Below, piece after piece: positions 59,111 to 64,000 of a stretch of 64,000 nt of DNA. The position numbers were made by a program, and so were the translations under genes. The stretch is from positions 39,141,233 to 39,205,232 of the forward strand of contig JAKSZU010000004.1 in assembly GCA_026018925.1 (NCBI GenBank), read 5' to 3'. This DNA is from Tupaia tana. Its lineage: Eukaryota > Chordata > Mammalia > Scandentia > Tupaiidae. The notes below the pieces were generated by a model. That model was given only the letters and a program-made list of their open reading frames with translations, was not told where the DNA came from and did not search any database. Every line of letters starts with the position of its first letter. Position 1 is the stretch's first letter.

Positions 59111-59420
59111 TATCTCAGTTACTGCATTGCTAATAGAAATACCTGAGACTGGGTGAATTTAAGAGAATAGGGGTTGATTTTGACTCACATTTCTTGTGGC
59201 TGGGAAATTCAAGGCCAACATCCTAATCCGAACACCAACCCCTTTCAGACACACAATTCCATTTTTTCATTCTCTCTGCATAGTAAAACAAGAGGGAAAA
59301 GCAGCTTGTTAAGACTTTATATATGCCTGTGCATGTTTCGTGAGTTCACGTAACTTATGTTCATGTGACTCACCTCTACATCTTAAACAAATGTTAATTA
59401 GTTGGCAAATAAATGAACAC
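59111..59420 (-). mobile_element. MaLR LTR (MST/THE1-like), antisense, partial
   Basis: 'tatctcagttactgcattgctaatag', ATACCTGAGACTGGGTGAAT, TTGACTCACATTTCTTGTGG and GGGAAATTCAAGGCC resemble the start of the copy at 736. The distal part is hard to follow. Confidence 0.55.
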
Positions 59421-59555
59421 CTTGAATTTTGTTCTCAACCCTCTTTTAAATCAGAAAAGTAAAATTTTCTCTGATATCCTTTGCTCTCCTTTCCCATTTT
59501 CTTTACTTGTTACAGTAATGTTGGCCTCTGGTAACTAAAGAGTGGAGTATATTCT

Positions 59556-59587
59556 TTTTTAAAAAGTATTTATCTATTTAATTCCAC

Positions 59588-59625
<38 letters not shown>

Positions 59626-59642
59626 GTTATTTTAAAAAATTT

Positions 59643-59679
<37 letters not shown>

Positions 59680-59775
59680 GAGAACGAGAAAGCAAGCCGC
59701 CAGGTTTAGGACTTGAACCATGGTCGTCCATGTGGGAGTCCAGCGCCCTCAACCACCACGTCACCTATTGGCATC
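59556..59775 (-). mobile_element. Short-form SINE with 18-bp TSD
   Basis: Antisense short form with a TTA microsatellite (about 59590-59625), a GA run, AGCAAGCCGCCAGGTTTAGG and CACGTCACCTATTGG. The TSD AAGAGTGGAGTATATTCT is exact over 18 bp at 59538-59555 and 59776-59793. Confidence 0.96.
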
Positions 59776-59793
59776 AAGAGTGGAGTATATTCT

Positions 59794-60700
59794 ACAGCAA
59801 TGGAGTTAGGACCAGATATGTGTACACAGCATATATGCATGGGATTATCTCACTCATTAAAAGTCATACACATTTCAACTTTGCAGTTTTTCTTAGAATG
59901 ATTCATACTTAGCTTCTATGATTTGTTACCTATATTATAATACATTAGTAAATGAAATCAATAAGTTTAATTATATTTTAACTGTTTTTTAAAAATTACT
60001 CTTTAGTTGAGATGTTAGTTCTATAGCCCAGCATATACACATTTTTACAGAAACCAGACCAACTTTTGCTCTTTGAACCAATTACACAAAAGTTGAAGGT
60101 ACATATAATATGGCTGGAATTATATATAGTGCAATTTTGGGCCATTAGCCTTCACTTGCACAGAACTATAAATATGAGTATTTGTGCCTGTTCTCAAAAG
60201 GGGATTGCTTAGGGAGTTGGAAAGCCCTCTTGGGAGGTTTGATATTTTTTGTTTACCCAAAGTTCTTCCCCAGAGGGTAGGGAAGTCATTTTAGATAAAG
60301 TCAACACATTGGATCTCAGGGGGCGCTAAAGTAGCTTAACTGAAGGTTGGCATGCATGCTGGTGGTCCTCCAGGGATAAGGGGCAGAGTATTTAAAGAAT
60401 GCAATCCTAGAGCTCCTTTTCCTAGTGGGCTTTCCCTCAACTCCTAACTCAGGAATGTATTCTTAAAGTCACAGTTCTAATTAAAAATTTAAAATCTAGG
60501 TTTGTTTTCTTATTTATTCTAAACTGAACACGAGTGTTTCTCATTACAAGAATAATCCATAAGCACAAAGAAAATTTATGAAATACAGGAAGTCATAAGA
60601 AAAACTAAAAGCTGTAATTGCTCTATCCAGAATTAACAACTTATTATATTTTGATATGTTTAAGTCTTTTTCAATGAATACATGTATATGCATTTATTTT
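59794..60700. other. Unique sequence, no gene seen
   Basis: Single-copy-looking DNA that includes the CTCF-like site noted separately at 60310. Confidence 0.35.
60310..60328 (+). promoter_or_regulatory. CTCF-like binding site
   Basis: TGGATCTCAGGGGGCGCTA matches the core CTCF consensus (CCANNAGGGGGCGCTA) at nearly all of the strongest positions, including AGGGGGCGC. It lies in repeat-free DNA. Binding is inferred from the motif only. Confidence 0.55.
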
Positions 60701-60756
60701 TAAATAATTGTTCTTTATTTAACTTTATTAATTATTGTTATTATTTTTCCAGTTTG

Positions 60757-60794
<38 letters not shown>

Positions 60795-60890
60795 GAAAGT
60801 GAGAAAGAAAGCCACCAGGTCCAGGACTTGAACTGCGGTTGGCCATGTGGGAGTCCAGAACCCTTAACTACCATGCCACCTGCCCGCCTC
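60700..60890 (-). mobile_element. Short-form tRNA-related SINE
   Basis: AGTTTGATCAGAGAGAGAGA with a GA microsatellite (60761-60792), GCCACCAGGTCCAGGACTTG, GTTGGCCATGTGGGAGTCC and CATGCCACCTGCC. Confidence 0.88.
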
Positions 60891-60949
60891 CCTATGTATA
60901 TTACTTTTATAAAAATAAGATAGTCTCAAATAACCTGGTTTTATTCACA

Positions 60950-61170
60950 TATTTACCCCCATGGGAAGTATGCACTCACCTGAGAGGCAGAGGGAAAAAG
61001 AGAAATCACCCCCTTTTGGGGGATGGCCACTCAGCAATTTCTTCTCTATTCTCCTGGGATTTTGGGCACACATGTTCATATTACCGGTGTGATTTTCAAG
61101 CTGCCAGTTCTGGGACTTGAACTGGTCAGCCATGTGGGAATCCAGGGCCTTACCCACCTGCTGGCTCCCA
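60950..61170 (-). mobile_element. tRNA-related SINE, old copy
   Basis: AAGTATGCACTCACCTGAGA, 'aaatcacccccttttgggggatggcc', GGGATTTTGGGCACACATG, 'gggacttgaactggtcagcc' and CCACCTGCTGGC, antisense order. Confidence 0.85.
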
Positions 61171-61353
61171 CAGAACATGTCTAGAATAGCTTTTGTGCAA
61201 TATTATGTTTAAAGATGCAAAGTATACTGTGTATTGATGTATAATAATTCATCTAATATAATTTATGTAACTTTACCCTAAGTCATCCTAATAGATATGT
61301 CTTTGTATTGTATGATTATTCTCTTAGGATAAATTTCAAGATTTGGTATTTCT

Positions 61354-61498
61354 TTTTTTTCTTTTTTAGTTTGCTAAAGGGCACGTTTGCTTGCAGAGAG
61401 TGAGAGAGAAAGTCAGAAATCACCTTCTGGAGGGGATGACCATGCTGCAGTCCCTTCTCCTCCACTCTCTTAGGATTTTAGACAACCTTCCCCTGTTC

Positions 61499-61534
<36 letters not shown>

Positions 61535-61646
61535 ACACACACACGCACATCCAGTGTGATTTTCAAACCACTGGGTCCTGGACTCAAACTGTGCAGTCGG
61601 CCATTTGGGGTCCAGGAGCCTTAACCTCCACATCACCTGCTGGCCC
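61354..61646 (-). mobile_element. tRNA-related SINE carrying a poly-C expansion
   Basis: Antisense copy: AGTTTGCTAAAGGGCACGTT, CTGCAGTCCCTTCTCCTCCA, head complement CACCTGCTGGCCC. The 17-bp TSD CAAGATTTGRTATTTCT lies at 61337-61353 and 61647-61663, with one mismatch. The poly-C tract sits where other copies have GCACGCACGCACAC. Confidence 0.93.
61500..61534. repeat. 35-base poly-C tract
   Basis: Uninterrupted run of C followed by ACACACACACGCAC. On the minus strand it is poly-G, which can form G-quadruplexes. The true length is prone to assembly error. Confidence 0.9.
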
Positions 61647-61664
61647 CAAGATTTGATATTTCTA

Positions 61665-62660
61665 AAACAATTGTTATATGCATATTTTTAAGGTTTTGAT
61701 ATTTGTAGCTCAGTTTTCCTATAAATTTTAAATAACTTATTGCTCCACTCGATGTGCTTAACTATGCATGCTGCTCTATTCAACCTCAGTATATCTATTC
61801 TATCCCTCCTCCATTATGTAGCAGTTTCATGACTTAAAGGGGCTTTACCCCACCTTGGTGCCAAGGATGGACCCTGAATGCTTTCAGCCAGTCATCAAAC
61901 TATTAGCTACCTTGCTACAGTGATCAGCTCAGGCATGTGCATTTAATAAATGCTTAATCCAGTTTTAAAGGTTCTCTCTCCCTGGCTATGCTGATTAGTT
62001 AAGAATTGTTCACATGACCTAATTTTATCCAGTCAGAATGAATGCTGGGACTATTCTGTGCTGGTTGAGAAAAGAGACAATTTCATTTTTTCTGAATGAT
62101 GTGGTAGGAAGCCAACTCCTGGAATTACTGTAGCCTTTTTATTTCTAGGAAAGTAGCAAGCTGTAGCCAATGTTGTTAAATAGAACAGATTCAAAGAATT
62201 ACAGAGGATTGTAACCTGAATGTTGATAAAAATCATGTCTAAAGACAAACCTGTTGATTTTCAAAATTTTGAGGTTTCATTAATTTTTTATAGTTATTTT
62301 GAATCAATTTTCTTTTATTTGCTACCAAAAACATTTTTAACTAATGTGTCTGTGTATACTTCAAAATAAAATATTTTTGCTAATATGTAGGCAAAAATGT
62401 TGCTTATTTCTGTTTTAGTTTATATTTATTTGTATTCATATGCAAGATTGAGAAATTTTTTTTACATTTATTGGCCATTTCTATTCTTTATGAATATCTT
62501 CATATACTGTGCTCATTTAAAACATTCTTCATGTGTTGCTTCTTGCAGATTAAAAAGGAAGAAATTTCTGTTCATACCCATTAAAACATGTTTTGTGTTG
62601 GTTACTTGTTTTTAAATTTTGAATATTTTGTTTTAAGAGATCTTAAGATTTTACATATCA
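61665..62660. other. Unique AT-rich sequence
   Basis: No gene or repeat recognised. Confidence 0.35.
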
Positions 62661-62661
62661 A

Positions 62662-62845
62662 AATCTATCATTAAGGAGAAAAATAGGCAAGACATTTATG
62701 GGATACATAAATGGATTATTATCTGTTGATGAAAATATGTATAGTATCCCCAATTGGATTGATGAGAAATGTATTCATGTTGGAAAATTCACTTTACAAG
62801 CTAAGTGATTGAATATATAAAAGAAATTAAAATTAAAATATATAG
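62662..62845 (+). mobile_element. LINE-1 3' end, 5'-truncated, sense
   Basis: TTAAGGAGAAAAATAGGCAA, 'ggattattatctgttgatga', GATGAGAAATGTATTCATGT, 'ttcactttacaagctaagtgattgaat' and AAGAAATTAAAATTAAAATA match the last 180 bp of the LINE-1s at 31.9 and 32.4 kb. Confidence 0.9.
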
Positions 62846-63574
62846 AAAACCCCATCACTTTGTCTTTCACAGAATCTGCTTTTATTCATATTTTTAAGAA
62901 ATCCTTCTCTCTATAAATTAGAGATTTTAACTTATCTTTTCCTCAGTTCTATATTTATGCTTGTCTTCATATTTAAATCTTATATTAATTTAAAAATTGT
63001 TTTGATATATCGTGTGTGGTAGGCTAAACTTTACTTTCTTCCAAATAGTGATAGGAATTAAATTGTTTAAGGCAAATAATCTTCAAATATAAATGTACCA
63101 CAAGAAACATTTATTGTTTTGCTTTTCTTAAATTTAACTCTTTCCTGGAAGGTAGGATACATTTTCCCCATTGGTTTGTTATTCAAGGTGGGATTTCTGA
63201 AAATGCATTTTTTTATAAGCAACTTTTATTCCAAATTGTATTTTTGGCCTATCTGGAGGTGTTGGTGCTATGACTAAGATTAGATGTTTCTATGGCTGCA
63301 GATTACATTTTTTTTTTTTTTTTAAAGAAAGGAGCTTGCCTTTATCTTTCAAGTCTTATACAAAAGACCTAGCAACTGGCTCACTGTGTCCTATAAATAC
63401 ATTTCACCTACACTTTGTAGTGTATATTCAAACAGGAAGTGAAGAACCAGGAACTGAAAAAAAAAAAAATAGTTGCCCTAAATCTGCTGTTCAGAGATTA
63501 GCACTAACAAAAAGGACCATGACAGTTCTTTACTTTTTCTTTGAATTGCAATCTTTTATGTTCCAACTGTACAG
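62846..63574. other. Unique AT-rich sequence
   Basis: No repeat recognised. A T run at 63307-63323 and an A run at 63459-63470 give poly-Phe and poly-Lys in the overlapping open frame, which argues against coding here. Confidence 0.35.
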
Positions 63575-63698
63575 AGAAGGGAAAAGAAGTTTCAGGCCTT
63601 TTGGGGACTCTTTAGATGAAAAGTTTTTTGAGGACTTCAGTGCAGAGCAGCTTAATGAGGTGAAAAAGATTCAGGCCATCTCTGAAGGCCTGCAGTGA
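63575..63698 (+). CDS. Possible terminal coding exon, unidentified
   Basis: A long pyrimidine-rich run ('ttctttactttttctttg...ttccaactgtacag') ends in CAG at 63574, a credible acceptor. It is followed by 40 codons and TGA at 63696. The frame reads EGKRSFRPFGDSLDEKFFED and goes on to FSAEQLNEVKKIQAISEGLQ: balanced, soluble, helix-like sequence without repeats. The codon at the junction would be split. The same frame stays open upstream to 63270 but through homopolymer-rich sequence. I do not recognise the protein; a pseudogene fragment or chance are alternatives. Confidence 0.3.
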
Positions 63699-64000
63699 AA
63701 ACAAGAGCATGGCAATAATTTAGAGGTTGGGAGCATTTTAGCAGGTTTATATAAGAGACCCCAGGGCTGCTACCGTCCCATTACTGTAGGACTATCTGAT
63801 TCTAGGTGGACCAAATGGGGTACTACTTTCAATCTGTAGGCCTATGTGATGAGTGAACAACACTGTGCGTTCTTCTGAGTATAAAGATCTTTATAGAAAT
63901 GAGAATTCAATTTAAATGTGACAGAGTAAATAGAAATTGTCAAAAGATTCCTTGGAATACTGTGAAGCATTTTATACATATTTACAATGTAGGCCTTTAA
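63699..64000. other. Unique sequence after the possible exon
   Basis: No AATAAA signal is seen close by. The sequence looks single-copy and could be 3' UTR if the exon is real. Confidence 0.3.

Noticed and set aside
63270..63574. Upstream part of the 142-codon open frame
   Set aside because: Contains poly-Phe and poly-Lys from T and A runs; unlikely to be translated. Only the 3' part after the acceptor was kept.

Overview
This window looks like ordinary nuclear DNA of a placental mammal: AT-rich, intron-poor in signal, with no CpG island, no intact protein-coding gene that I recognise and no RNA gene. It is dominated by retrotransposons: at least 30 copies of a tRNA-related SINE, two near-full-length but decayed LINE-1 elements plus 5'-truncated LINE-1 pieces, MaLR LTRs, a Tigger1-type DNA transposon, small palindromic MITE-like elements, and old L2 and MIR fragments. 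The youngest SINEs keep many CpGs, have long A tails and clean target-site duplications (TSDs), so the family was active recently. Their head (GGACCAGCAGTTAGCGTAATGG..., RNA polymerase III A- and B-box-like), CpG-rich body, CT-rich segment and CCTATAGCAAAAACCTC end do not match the SINEs I know from primates, rodents, carnivores, ungulates, rabbits or hedgehogs. A colugo (Dermoptera, CYN-type tRNA SINEs, including multimeric forms) is my best guess from memory; it was not checked against a database.

Layout. 1-13 kb: mostly unique sequence with scattered SINEs, one MaLR LTR, L2/MIR pieces, and a candidate conserved noncoding stretch near 10.2-10.8 kb. 12.8-16.7 kb: a dimeric SINE and a truncated antisense LINE-1 with two large CTTT/CT microsatellites and a small MITE. 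16.8-19 kb: a SINE cluster with nesting. 19.0-19.55 kb: an RPL21 processed pseudogene with a 14-bp TSD. 19.6-25.8 kb: mostly unique, with two possible exon-like open segments on opposite strands. 25.8-32.4 kb: a near-full-length plus-strand LINE-1 whose 5' UTR holds tandem promoter-like monomers, followed directly by a second LINE-1 3' end. 32.5-33 kb: two different SINEs inserted one after the other at one target. 37.0-42.95 kb: a near-full-length minus-strand LINE-1, forming a tail-to-tail inverted pair with the first. 43-64 kb: unique DNA with SINEs, two MLT1-like LTRs, Tigger1 at 49.9-51.3 kb, a CTCF-like site near 60.3 kb, a 35-base poly-C tract at 61.5 kb, and a possible terminal exon at 63.6-63.7 kb.

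No host pathway can be read from the window. The biology visible is LINE-1 enzymology acting on its own RNA, on SINE RNA and on RPL21 mRNA: A tails and TSDs are shared by all three. The window could be an intron or a gene desert; the exon-like segments are leads, not gene calls.
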